6,365 bases of DNA, taken from positions 1 through 6,365 of the forward strand of contig CALPVM020000147.1 in the NCBI GenBank assembly GCA_943327015.2. Direction: 5' to 3'. Position 1 is the first letter of the stretch; each line of letters starts with the position of its first letter. Positions 1 to 5,862 of this stretch are shown here, piece after piece. The notes under the pieces are model-generated. The model searched no databases and was not told where the DNA came from. It saw nothing but the letters and a program-made list of their open reading frames with translations. This DNA comes from Akkermansia muciniphila (GTDB taxonomy: Bacteria > Pseudomonadota > Gammaproteobacteria > Burkholderiales > Burkholderiaceae_C). The position numbers were made by a program, and so were the translations under genes.

Positions 1-511
1 CTACGCCAATTTGGGTGGCAATCTGGCCATTAACATTGAAAGAGGACAATTCCTGAAGGCTGAGCCTGGCATAGCCAAGCTTATAGGTGTGCTCAGTTTG
101 CAATCACTGCCAAGACGCTTGACACTCGACTTCAAAGATGTTTTCAGCGAGGGCTTCTCGTTTGACTATTTGCGTGGCGACGTCGCCATTGAAAGTGGTG
201 TTGCCCGCACCAATAATTTGCAAATGAAAGGCGTCAACGCTGCTGTTTTGATGGAGGGTCAAGCAGACATTGTGAATGAAACCCAAAACATCAAAGTAGT
301 GGTCATACCCGAAATCAATGCAGGCAGTGCATCACTTGTGGCCACTGCCATTAATCCAGTGGTTGGTATCAGTACATTTCTGGCGCAATGGATTTTGCGC
401 GACCCGCTTATTGAAGCAACAACCCAACAGTTTCTGCTCGATGGCACTTGGATCGACCCCAAGGTAACCCGCGTTGAACGCAAGCCTAACCCTGCTGCGA
501 AAAAACCATGA
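1..511 (+). CDS. yhdP: YhdP/AsmA-like envelope protein, C-terminal end (5' partial)
   Basis: This is the final 169 residues of a large protein whose start lies before the window; the reading frame enters at base 2 and stops with TGA at 509-511. The segment carries the typical YhdP-family C-terminal pattern: a GQFLKAEPGIAKLIGVLSL stretch, then LPRRL, DFKDVFSEGF, a GVARTNNLQMKGV stretch, and INPVVGISTFLAQWILRDPL before a short polar tail with RVERK. Family knowledge: YhdP proteins are well over 1000 residues, anchored in the inner membrane, span the periplasm, and in E. coli are linked to phospholipid movement to the outer membrane and to envelope integrity. The stop overlaps the next start in ATGA, so the two genes are probably translated from one mRNA. 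The family call rests on recognised sequence pattern, not a search. I see no sign of damage in the visible part. Confidence 0.5.
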   Translation, partial: YANLGGNLAINIERGQFLKAEPGIAKLIGVLSLQSLPRRLTLDFKDVFSEGFSFDYLRGDVAIESGVARTNNLQMKGVNAAVLMEGQADIVNETQNIKVVVIPEINAGSASLVATAINPVVGISTFLAQWILRDPLIEATTQQFLLDGTWIDPKVTRVERKPNPAAKKP

Positions 512-1326
512 AAATTGCCGCACTTCAAATGGTGTCCGGCTCCGATGTGCCAACTAACCTGCAAACGGCCATAGGGCTGTTAAAGCAAGCTGCACAAGCT
601 GGTGCTGAACTGGTAGTGCTGCCAGAGTATTTTTGCCTAATGGGCATGCACGATAGCGACAAACTGGCAAGCCAGGAGCCCTATGGCGCAGGGCCTTTGC
701 AGACATTTCTGAGTGATGCTGCACGCAGTTTGGGAATTTGGCTGGTTGGCGGCACCATCCCTATCAGCACACACCAACCGGACAGAATTTTCAATACCAG
801 CCTTGCGTACAACCCTCAAGGCGAGTGTGTTGCGCGTTACGACAAAATTCATTTGTTTTGTTTTGATAGTGGTACAGAGTCTTACAACGAAGCACGTGTC
901 TTGCAAGCGGGCACATTGCCGGTCCAGTTTGATTTACCTTCCATTGATAAACATACTTGGAAAATTGGTTTAAGCGTGTGCTATGACCTGCGTTTTGCAG
1001 AGCTGTACCGCATCCATGCGCGTGCTGGTGCCGATCTTATGCTGGTACCCAGTGCCTTTACCCACACCACGGGTCAGGCCCACTGGGAGGTGTTGTTGCG
1101 CGCCCGCGCCATTGAAAACCTGAGCTATGTTGTAGCATCGGCCCAAGGCGGACAGCACCAGAACCGGAGGCACACCTGGGGTCACAGCATGGCCATTGAC
1201 CCTTGGGGACGCGTGCTTGCAGTCCAAGAACAAGGTGCTGGAATGGTGGTGGCAGAACTACAGCCAAACCAGCTGGCACGCTGCAGGCAGCAATTGCCAG
1301 CGCTACAACACCGGGTTTTGCCATGA
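508..1326 (+). CDS. Nit-type carbon-nitrogen hydrolase (possible deaminated-glutathione amidase)
   Basis: A complete 272-residue nitrilase-superfamily amidohydrolase. The expected Glu-Lys-Cys catalytic triad is visible: Glu40 in VVLPEYF, Lys113 in RYDKIHLF and Cys158 in GLSVCYDLRF. HWEVLLRARAIEN (about residues 192-204) is also typical. Length matches the family's usual 260-290 residues. It is cytoplasmic, with no signal or membrane span. In the Nit1/YbeM branch the enzyme hydrolyses deaminated glutathione, a by-product of transaminases, as metabolite repair. The DKIHLFCFD region and the absence of fused domains favour that branch, but another omega-amidase or amidase specificity cannot be excluded. 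The start is fixed by the ATGA overlap with the yhdP stop; no good Shine-Dalgarno precedes it, so translation probably depends on coupling. In related beta-proteobacteria this gene commonly follows yhdP and precedes tldD. Here no tldD follows; the next gene is a convergent small ORF. Confidence 0.5.
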   Translation: MKIAALQMVSGSDVPTNLQTAIGLLKQAAQAGAELVVLPEYFCLMGMHDSDKLASQEPYGAGPLQTFLSDAARSLGIWLVGGTIPISTHQPDRIFNTSLAYNPQGECVARYDKIHLFCFDSGTESYNEARVLQAGTLPVQFDLPSIDKHTWKIGLSVCYDLRFAELYRIHARAGADLMLVPSAFTHTTGQAHWEVLLRARAIENLSYVVASAQGGQHQNRRHTWGHSMAIDPWGRVLAVQEQGAGMVVAELQPNQLARCRQQLPALQHRVLP

Positions 1327-1345
1327 AATCCTTTGCTGCATGGCA
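1319..1345. repeat. Inverted repeat between convergent gene ends
   Basis: TGCCATG (1319-1325) and CATGGCA (1339-1345) form a perfect 7-bp stem with a 13-base loop. It spans the last codons and stop of the hydrolase gene and lies just past the stop (1347-1349) of the minus-strand small gene. This is the right place for a bidirectional terminator, but only three T residues follow on the plus strand and none on the minus, so termination is uncertain. Confidence 0.5.
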
Positions 1346-1346
1346 T

Positions 1347-1529
1347 TTACTGCTTGTCGCTTTTATCCGTGAGACTGTCTTGTGGTGAATGCGCAATATT
1401 TAACCCTGATTTTTCATCTTCGGCTATATTTGGTAGTTCCCCGTGTTTTCTGCCAGAGAACATGGTCCACCATATGATGCCTACCAAGATCAAACCTGCA
1501 CCCAAAGCCTCCAGCAACAACAACAACAT
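1347..1529 (-). CDS. Small single-span membrane protein, function unknown
   Basis: A 60-residue minus-strand ORF that I consider a real gene. Residues 1-22 form a clear hydrophobic helix (MLLLLLEALGAGLILVGIIW) ending in a second Trp. This is followed by TMFSGRKHGEL, with a positive cluster that would stay cytoplasmic, and then a charged, acidic and polar tail with no further helix. The N-out, C-in topology is inferred from the positive residues after the span. The WWTMFSGR boundary resembles short uncharacterised proteins I recall from Burkholderiales; this was not checked. A good Shine-Dalgarno (GGAGA, 9 bases before ATG) supports both the gene and this start, and a TACAAT box at 1569-1564 could be a -10, though no good -35 is seen. 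The ORF converges on the Nit gene and overlaps the mltA start by 2 bases. No function can be assigned. The alternative is that it is a chance frame opposite the mltA leader, but hydrophobic organisation plus the ribosome site argue against that. Confidence 0.5.
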   Translation of the reverse strand: MLLLLLEALGAGLILVGIIWWTMFSGRKHGELPNIAEDEKSGLNIAHSPQDSLTDKSDKQ

Positions 1530-2679
1530 GAATTTAATTCTCCGTTATCTGGTTTACCCCTGCATTGTAGGAATGTTGTACGCATGCGGTAGCGCACCTA
1601 TGCAAAGCCATACCCCGGCAACCGTTATTGACGCTTCCCTAAAACCCGCCAATATGCCCTCCTATGCGGTGCCACTCAACCTGCCAACAATAGAGCAGTC
1701 GCGCAGCCGCTGGATTCCGGTGTCATGGTCGGATTTACCGGGCTTTGAGCAAGACTCCCTGTTCGAAATATGGAATGCTTGGATCAAAAGTTGTGAACGC
1801 GCCAATGCAACGCACGCCCGTCTGTGTCCACAAATTCGGCAGCTCAGCATTGCTGGTGCTGAGCAACAACGCAGTTGGATGTTTGAGCAACTGCAACCCT
1901 ACCGCGTGGAATCGTTGCAAGGTCAAACCGAAGGTTTGCTGACGGGTTATTTTGAACCCATATTGCAGGCGCAACGGCAGCCCAACGAGGTATTTAACGT
2001 TCCGCTGTACCAATTGCCAACAGGAGTTTCAGGACGTAAACCGTGGTACACACGCCAGGAAATGGATACTTTACCGCAAGCACAAGCGGCACTCAAAGAC
2101 CGTATTATTGGTTACCTTGCCGATCCGGTAGATGCCATGATTCTGCAAATTCAAGGCTCTGGACGTATTCAAATGACTGAGCCTGACGGCAAACAGCACT
2201 GGCTACGACTCGCCTACGCAGGTACCAACGAGCAGCCTTACCGCAGTCTCGGTCGCTGGCTGCTAGACAGGGGTTTAATTACAGACGCATCGTGGCCGGG
2301 TATCAAGGCATGGTTGCAGCAAAACCCTGAGCGCCAGCAGGAACTGTTATGGGCTAACCCGCGCGTTGTTTTTTTTAAACCTGAAACATTGACGGATATG
2401 GATGCAGGTTTTGGTCCACGCGGCGCACAAGGAGTGGCACTCACCCCCGGCCGCTCCATTGCTGTCGATCCCGGCAGCATACCTTATGGCACACCCGTCT
2501 GGCTTACCTCCAGCGGAACGCAAATACAATTGCAAAAACTGGTAATGGCGCAAGATACCGGCACCGCCATTACCGGTGCTGTACGTGCAGATTACTTTGC
2601 AGGCTGGGGCGAAGACGCCGCTGATTTGGCTGGAAAGCTACGCCAACCGTTACAAATGTGGGTCTTGTGGCCAAAGTAA
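1528..2679 (+). CDS. mltA: Membrane-bound lytic murein transglycosylase A (MltA)
   Basis: From the chosen ATG the protein is 383 residues, usual for MltA. Residues 1-19 form a lipoprotein signal with Arg6 and a hydrophobic core, ending in LYAC with the lipidated Cys at 20; Tyr at -2 is unusual but tolerable. The MltA barrel domain follows, with LTGYFEP (138-144) and LQIQGSGRI (206-214). The C-terminal 3D domain (about 295-380) contains AVDPGSIPYGTPVW and MAQDTGTAITGAVRADYF. Asp355 in RADYF is the likely catalytic acid, equivalent to Asp308 of mature E. coli MltA; Asp343 is also conserved. The enzyme cleaves peptidoglycan glycan strands to 1,6-anhydro-muropeptides at the inner face of the outer membrane. 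The frame is open back to 1333, so starts at 1462, 1474 or 1477 are possible, but these would give an over-long signal. The chosen start has no Shine-Dalgarno; it is preceded by an unstructured CAA-repeat leader. Assignment is firm, the start moderately so. Confidence 0.5.
   Translation: MNLILRYLVYPCIVGMLYACGSAPMQSHTPATVIDASLKPANMPSYAVPLNLPTIEQSRSRWIPVSWSDLPGFEQDSLFEIWNAWIKSCERANATHARLCPQIRQLSIAGAEQQRSWMFEQLQPYRVESLQGQTEGLLTGYFEPILQAQRQPNEVFNVPLYQLPTGVSGRKPWYTRQEMDTLPQAQAALKDRIIGYLADPVDAMILQIQGSGRIQMTEPDGKQHWLRLAYAGTNEQPYRSLGRWLLDRGLITDASWPGIKAWLQQNPERQQELLWANPRVVFFKPETLTDMDAGFGPRGAQGVALTPGRSIAVDPGSIPYGTPVWLTSSGTQIQLQKLVMAQDTGTAITGAVRADYFAGWGEDAADLAGKLRQPLQMWVLWPK
1539..1543 (-). promoter_or_regulatory. 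Shine-Dalgarno of the small membrane protein gene
   Basis: On the minus strand GGAGA lies 9 bases before the ATG at 1529-1527. It decides the start of the 60-residue ORF and is the best non-composition evidence that this strand is translated. It sits inside the signal-peptide codons of mltA. Confidence 0.5.
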
Positions 2680-2742
2680 TCCAGAAACCGTTACCATTGG
2701 CGATAAATATTAAATAGCATTAAAAAATTTGAGGATGCATCC

Positions 2743-3708
2743 ATGACCAAAGAATTACGTGAAATTGATGAGCGCACCAAGCTAGCCTCCAACAGTATGT
2801 TTGAGCTGTTGTTGTTCCGTTTGGGCGAGGCCCCAGGTACTACGCGCCGCGAAACCTTCGGCATAAACGTATTTAAGGTGCGAGAAATTCTCGTTATGCC
2901 CGAAATTACCGCTATGGTTAACGCGCCGCATGGTGTTATGGGTATTGCAAACATACGCGGTCAAATGATTACCGTGATAAATTTACCCCAAGTGGTTGGC
3001 TGCAACCCCACTAAGGGCTTAGGCATTATGCTGGTAACCGAATTTGCCCGTACCACTCAAGCTTTTGCCGTTGAAGAAGTCAATGAAATTGTGCGTCTGG
3101 AGTGGAAGCATGTGCTCTCCGCTGCCAAGACCGGCGGTGGGCTTGTTACCAGTATTGCCCGTTTGGATGGCAATGCAGAAAACACCCGCTTGGCTCAAGT
3201 GCTGGACGTAGAGCAGATTTTGCGCGATGTAATGCCGCAAAATCAAGAAGAAAGCTACGAAGAACGGCCAATGCCTACTGTCAGCATTCCCCCCGGCAAA
3301 GTTATTTTGGCTGCCGACGACTCGCATGTCGCACGCATGATGATTGAGCAAGGTCTTAAAGATATGGGTGTTCCGTTTATTATGACCAACACGGGCCAAG
3401 AGGCATGGAACAAACTCAACCAAATGTCTGCTGATGCCCAGGCACAAGGCAAAACTATTCATGACAAAGTGGCCTTGGTTCTTACCGACCTTGAGATGCC
3501 TGAAATGGACGGATTTACTCTGACCAAAAATATTAAAAATGACGGCAACATGCGTGCACTGCCCGTCATCATTCACTCGTCCCTTACGGGCTCTACCAAT
3601 GAGAGTCACGTCAAGAGTGTGGGTGCAGATGCCTACATAGCCAAGTTTGTGGCCGAGGAACTCGCTGCAACTATTCTGGAGGTTCTCAATCGCGGCACCT
3701 ACCGATGA
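2743..3708 (+). CDS. cheV: Chemotaxis coupling protein CheV (CheW domain plus receiver)
   Basis: A 321-residue two-domain protein of normal CheV length. Residues about 18-165 are a CheW-like domain (FELLLFRLG, FGINVFKVREIL, GVMGIANIRGQMITVINL), which docks chemoreceptors to the CheA kinase. Residues about 186-318 are a receiver domain with acidic pair Asp192/Asp193, phospho-acceptor Asp249 in VLTDLEMPEMDGF, switch residue Ser279 in IIHSS, and Lys301 in YIAKF; all key residues are intact. CheA-dependent phosphorylation is thought to tune receptor-kinase coupling during adaptation. It is cytoplasmic, in receptor arrays. The ATG at 2743 has a good Shine-Dalgarno, GAGGA at 2731-2735. A GGCGATAA box at 2699-2706 resembles the -10 of flagellar sigma-28 promoters, but a properly spaced -35 is lacking. 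No other chemotaxis gene lies nearby. The stop overlaps the next start in ATGA, so the pair is probably one operon. Confidence 0.5.
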   Translation: MTKELREIDERTKLASNSMFELLLFRLGEAPGTTRRETFGINVFKVREILVMPEITAMVNAPHGVMGIANIRGQMITVINLPQVVGCNPTKGLGIMLVTEFARTTQAFAVEEVNEIVRLEWKHVLSAAKTGGGLVTSIARLDGNAENTRLAQVLDVEQILRDVMPQNQEESYEERPMPTVSIPPGKVILAADDSHVARMMIEQGLKDMGVPFIMTNTGQEAWNKLNQMSADAQAQGKTIHDKVALVLTDLEMPEMDGFTLTKNIKNDGNMRALPVIIHSSLTGSTNESHVKSVGADAYIAKFVAEELAATILEVLNRGTYR

Positions 3709-4223
3709 AACGCCGCCATTTTGTTGCATCGGCTTTAATACCTTTGAGTGGGAACGTGTTGGCTTCTACCCCATCAGTGCAAAACCTCAACGAAGTCCTG
3801 CTGTGGCTAGATAGTCTTCAATCAGCAAAGTCGGTGCAAAGCACCAATGGCTGGACGCTGAATGCAGTGTTAGAGCACTTGGCACAAAGCATTGAAATGA
3901 GCATGGATGGTTTCCCTGAACCTAAAAGTGCACTTTTCCAGGCAACTGCAGGGAGTGCAGCATTTGCTTTATTTAAAATGCGCGGTAGCATGACACATGG
4001 CCTAGCAGAGCCCATACCAGGCGCAGCCCCATTACAACAGCTACCAACATGGCAAACGGGTTCTGCACGCTTACGTGCAGCCGTTAGGCGGTTTCAAAAC
4101 CATACCGGTGCGCTAAAACCTCATTTCGCTTACGGCGCTCTTAACCACCATGATTTTGCATTGGCGCACACCATGCACATTGCAAACCACCAAGACAAAA
4201 TTGTTATTGTGTCTCTGACTTAA
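3705..4223 (+). CDS. Small exported DinB/DUF1569-like protein, function unknown
   Basis: A 172-residue protein starting in the ATGA overlap with cheV. The N-terminus MKRRHFVASALIPL, with paired Arg3-Arg4, Phe6 and a hydrophobic run, resembles a twin-arginine signal, with possible cleavage after VLA at residue 20. The mature part reads like a DUF1569/DinB-type four-helix bundle: a helix ending in LNAVLEHLAQSIEMSM with His58, and near the end FALAHTMHIANHQ with His158 and His162 in HxxxH spacing. These three His are candidate metal ligands as in DinB-fold proteins. That fold includes thiol-dependent enzymes and proteins of unknown role, so no reaction is assigned. No Shine-Dalgarno lies close to the start (the nearest, GGAGG at 3678-3682, is 22 bases away), so translation is probably by re-initiation after cheV. 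The last codons are complementary to the start region of the next gene. Family placement is moderately sure, export less so. Confidence 0.5.
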   Translation: MKRRHFVASALIPLSGNVLASTPSVQNLNEVLLWLDSLQSAKSVQSTNGWTLNAVLEHLAQSIEMSMDGFPEPKSALFQATAGSAAFALFKMRGSMTHGLAEPIPGAAPLQQLPTWQTGSARLRAAVRRFQNHTGALKPHFAYGALNHHDFALAHTMHIANHQDKIVIVSLT

Positions 4224-4308
4224 CGCACCCGCTAAAAATCTCTTTTTATAGGGTGATTTATTTATGCATAATGAATAAATATTAAGCAACTAAAAAGAGA
4301 GACACAAT
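4206..4308 (+). promoter_or_regulatory. Putative RNA structure masking the MFS ribosome-binding site
   Basis: Two perfect complementarities converge on the MFS start region. ATTGTGTCTCT (4206-4216, in the last codons of the upstream gene) pairs with AGAGACACAAT (4298-4308, Shine-Dalgarno plus first two bases of ATG), 11 bp. TCTCTTTTTA (4239-4248) pairs with TAAAAAGAGA (4291-4300), 10 bp. The right arms overlap by only 3 bases, so both stems can stack with slight trimming and would bury the whole initiation site. The base pairing is read directly; the regulatory role is inferred. Confidence 0.5.
4256..4280. repeat. AT-rich dyad in the MFS upstream region, possible operator/promoter
   Basis: ATTTATT (4256-4262) and AATAAAT (4274-4280) form a perfect 7-bp inverted repeat. 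It encloses a separate 10-bp palindrome, TTATGCATAA (4262-4271), whose centre is offset by about 1.5 bases. CATAAT at 4267-4272 could be a -10 with TTTATA at 4245-4250 as a poor -35, 16 bases away. It could be an operator, a promoter or the inner stem of the leader structure; AT-richness makes chance symmetry fairly likely. Confidence 0.5.
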
Positions 4309-5677
4309 GAGCCAATCTTCTGCTGCAAACTCAGGATCTTCAGCCTACCCCGGTGCATGGGGTATTCTATTCATGCTTTTTCTGCTGAATCTGCTGAACT
4401 TTATTGACCGAACCATACCCGCTGTATTACTTGAAGACATCCGCAAGGCCTACGATCTCAATGATTTCTGGCTGGGCATGCTTGGCACCGCCTTTACCTT
4501 AGTTTATGCGTTGTGTGGGTTGCCGCTGGGTCGCCTCGCAGATACCTGGGTTCGTAAATATGTGCTGGCAGGTGGTGCCACGGTCTGGAGCGGGTTTACC
4601 GCTCTGTCCGGAATGTGCTCCAGTTTTTCCTCATTCTTTATGGTGCGTCTGGGTGTTGGAGTGGGTGAGGCAGCTTGTGCGCCATCTGGCGTTTCAATGA
4701 TTGGAGACATGTTCCCACCCGCAAAACGGGGGCGTGCAATGGGGCTCTTTATGCTGGGCTTGCCTTTGGGTATTTTGCTCTGCTTTATTTTGGTAGGTAA
4801 GATTCGCGCCATGCCACTCGGGCCGATTCACGATTTTTTTGGTGTAGAACAATGGCAGCTTCCATTTATTATTTTTGCAATCCCCGGGTTTTTATTGGCC
4901 GTCATTTGTCTTTTTATTCGGGAACCGAAACGGGGATCACAAGAAACCTACGTTACCAGCACTGAAAAAGTAGACAAGCCATTTAAAAAGGTGCTTGCCA
5001 TCAAAACCATCTGGTGGATTTCGTTGTCTGGCGTTACTGTGAACATGGCCGCTTATGGTACCAATACTTTTTTCAAAGCAATGCTCGAAAGATACTATCT
5101 TATCGACTCCTACAAAGCCGGCCTGATGGCAGCCGCTGTTCTCGGTCTTACCGGGCTAATCGCCATGACCTTAGGTGCATTTGTTGCAGATGCCGCCCAA
5201 AAACGCAGTGTTAACGGGCGCCTCAAAATCGGTGCATATGCGCTGCTCATAGCTGCACCACTGGTTTACTTTGCATTAAGCCAGTCACCAGGCAGCAATA
5301 TGAATGTGTTTATGCTTTTGTATGGTACTGGTTGGGTTTTATTTTTCCTATACTACGTTTCTGTGTATACCGCTGTGCAGGATGTGGTAGAGCCGCGTTT
5401 GCGCGCTTCTGCCATGTCTGTGTACTTTGCTGCCCAGTACTTACTTGGCGCTGCCTTCGGCACCATAATTATTGGTGGTTTGTCGGACTATTTTGCCCAA
5501 CAAGCTATGCTGCAGCAAAACCTCACTGCCATGACTGAAGCCATTCGTGGTGTAGGTTTGCATTCAGCCATGTTTGCCGTTCCTGTTATGTTATTGCTCA
5601 CTGGTATTTCTCTGCTTTTCGCATCGCGAACCTACCTCATCGATGTTGAAAAGGTGAAGACCAGCGCATCTGCCTAA
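4307..5677 (+). CDS. Spinster-type major facilitator superfamily transporter
   Basis: A 456-residue inner-membrane carrier with 12 predicted helices, roughly 17-35, 55-75, 85-105, 108-130, 145-163, 185-205, 232-252, 270-292, 305-325, 333-353, 370-392 and 418-438, and a cytoplasmic loop at 206-230 between the halves. Family marks are NFIDRT after helix 1 (Asp34, Arg35), motif A GRLADTWVRK at 75-84, RLGVGVGEAACAPSG at 114-128, a second-half motif A-like GAFVADAAQKR at 290-300, and VQDVVEPRLRASAMSVYF at 357-374. Together these indicate the spinster-like branch of MFS carriers. The substrate cannot be read from sequence. The ATG follows AGAGAG (4298-4302) by a few bases, a modest Shine-Dalgarno placed inside complementary segments that could mask it. 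A stem-loop lies 9 bases after the stop. The adjacent oxidoreductase hints at organic or 2-oxo acid traffic, but that is a guess from context only. Confidence 0.5.
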   Translation: MSQSSAANSGSSAYPGAWGILFMLFLLNLLNFIDRTIPAVLLEDIRKAYDLNDFWLGMLGTAFTLVYALCGLPLGRLADTWVRKYVLAGGATVWSGFTALSGMCSSFSSFFMVRLGVGVGEAACAPSGVSMIGDMFPPAKRGRAMGLFMLGLPLGILLCFILVGKIRAMPLGPIHDFFGVEQWQLPFIIFAIPGFLLAVICLFIREPKRGSQETYVTSTEKVDKPFKKVLAIKTIWWISLSGVTVNMAAYGTNTFFKAMLERYYLIDSYKAGLMAAAVLGLTGLIAMTLGAFVADAAQKRSVNGRLKIGAYALLIAAPLVYFALSQSPGSNMNVFMLLYGTGWVLFFLYYVSVYTAVQDVVEPRLRASAMSVYFAAQYLLGAAFGTIIIGGLSDYFAQQAMLQQNLTAMTEAIRGVGLHSAMFAVPVMLLLTGISLLFASRTYLIDVEKVKTSASA

Positions 5678-5686
5678 ACCCATAAA

Positions 5687-5716
5687 GCTCTAGCAATTCA
5701 TTGAAATTGCTAGAGC
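5687..5716 (+). terminator. Strong stem-loop after the MFS gene, probable transcript end
   Basis: GCTCTAGCAATT (5687-5698) and AATTGCTAGAGC (5705-5716) form a perfect 12-bp stem with a 6-base loop, starting 9 bases after the MFS stop. No T-tract follows (the next bases are GCACCGATAA), so it is not a canonical intrinsic terminator. It may act with Rho or protect the 3' end. The stem itself is certain, its role less so. Confidence 0.5.
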
Positions 5717-5862
5717 GCACCGATAAATAACCCTTTTGCTATTAGGTCTAGCATTGCAGCGCAATTAGTGGCACACTTCTCCTCAAGCTTTTAACGTTTT
5801 ACCCTAACGTTCGGGCTTATTGGTTATCCAAAAGATGACTTTTTCAGAGGAGATTTCAGACC
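5717..5862 (+). promoter_or_regulatory. Leader/promoter region of the oxidoreductase gene
   Basis: This 146-base gap contains no gene I can support. It holds a small hairpin, ATTGC-AGC-GCAAT (5753-5765), a paired TAACGTT motif, a short AAAAG-ATGA-CTTTT hairpin (5830-5843), and the Shine-Dalgarno GAGGAGA (5847-5853). TCTCCTC at 5778-5784 is a perfect 7-base complement of that Shine-Dalgarno. I do not see a convincing -35/-10 pair, though the strong upstream stem-loop suggests that a promoter is here. Confidence 0.5.
5792..5811. repeat. Paired TAACGTT motif, possible regulator site
   Basis: TAACGTT occurs at 5792-5798 and again at 5805-5811, 13 bases start to start. The core AACGTT is itself a palindrome, so the pair reads as both a direct and an inverted repeat. 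It lies about 50 bases before the oxidoreductase start, a plausible place for a transcription-factor site. No specific regulator can be named. Confidence 0.5.

Noticed and set aside
1323..1388. 21-residue plus-strand ORF starting in an ATGA overlap with the hydrolase stop
   Set aside because: The ATGA is suggestive, but the peptide is very short, has no recognised family and lies opposite the better supported minus-strand gene.
1399..1430. Possible mltA promoter (TATATT at 1425-1430 with TTAACC at 1400-1405)
   Set aside because: The spacing of 19 bases is too long and the -35 is poor; not strong enough to list as a promoter.
1333..1527. 65-residue N-terminal extension of MltA from a TTG at 1333
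   Set aside because: It would bury the lipoprotein signal in the interior; the extension has no domain and its start no ribosome site. The ATG at 1528 gives a normal signal peptide.
2369..2380. T8 run followed by AAAC inside mltA, a possible slippage or frameshift site
   Set aside because: UUUAAAC is not in the phase needed for -1 frameshifting, and conserved MltA residues continue in the original frame. A run of 8 is modest evidence for phase variation.
3019..3729. 236-residue open frame on the minus strand across cheV
   Set aside because: It lies opposite strongly conserved CheW/receiver codons, has a His/Asn/Gly-rich composition with no recognisable domain, and is the mirror-frame artefact typical of such genes.
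2701..5729. CGATAAATA present before cheV (2701-2709) and before the oxidoreductase (5721-5729)
   Set aside because: A 9-base AT-rich match twice in the window is weak; the second copy has no suitably placed -35 element.
5770..5785. TGGCAC resembling the -24 element of a sigma-54 promoter before the oxidoreductase
   Set aside because: The -12 position reads TCCTC, not TTGCA, so the required second element is missing.
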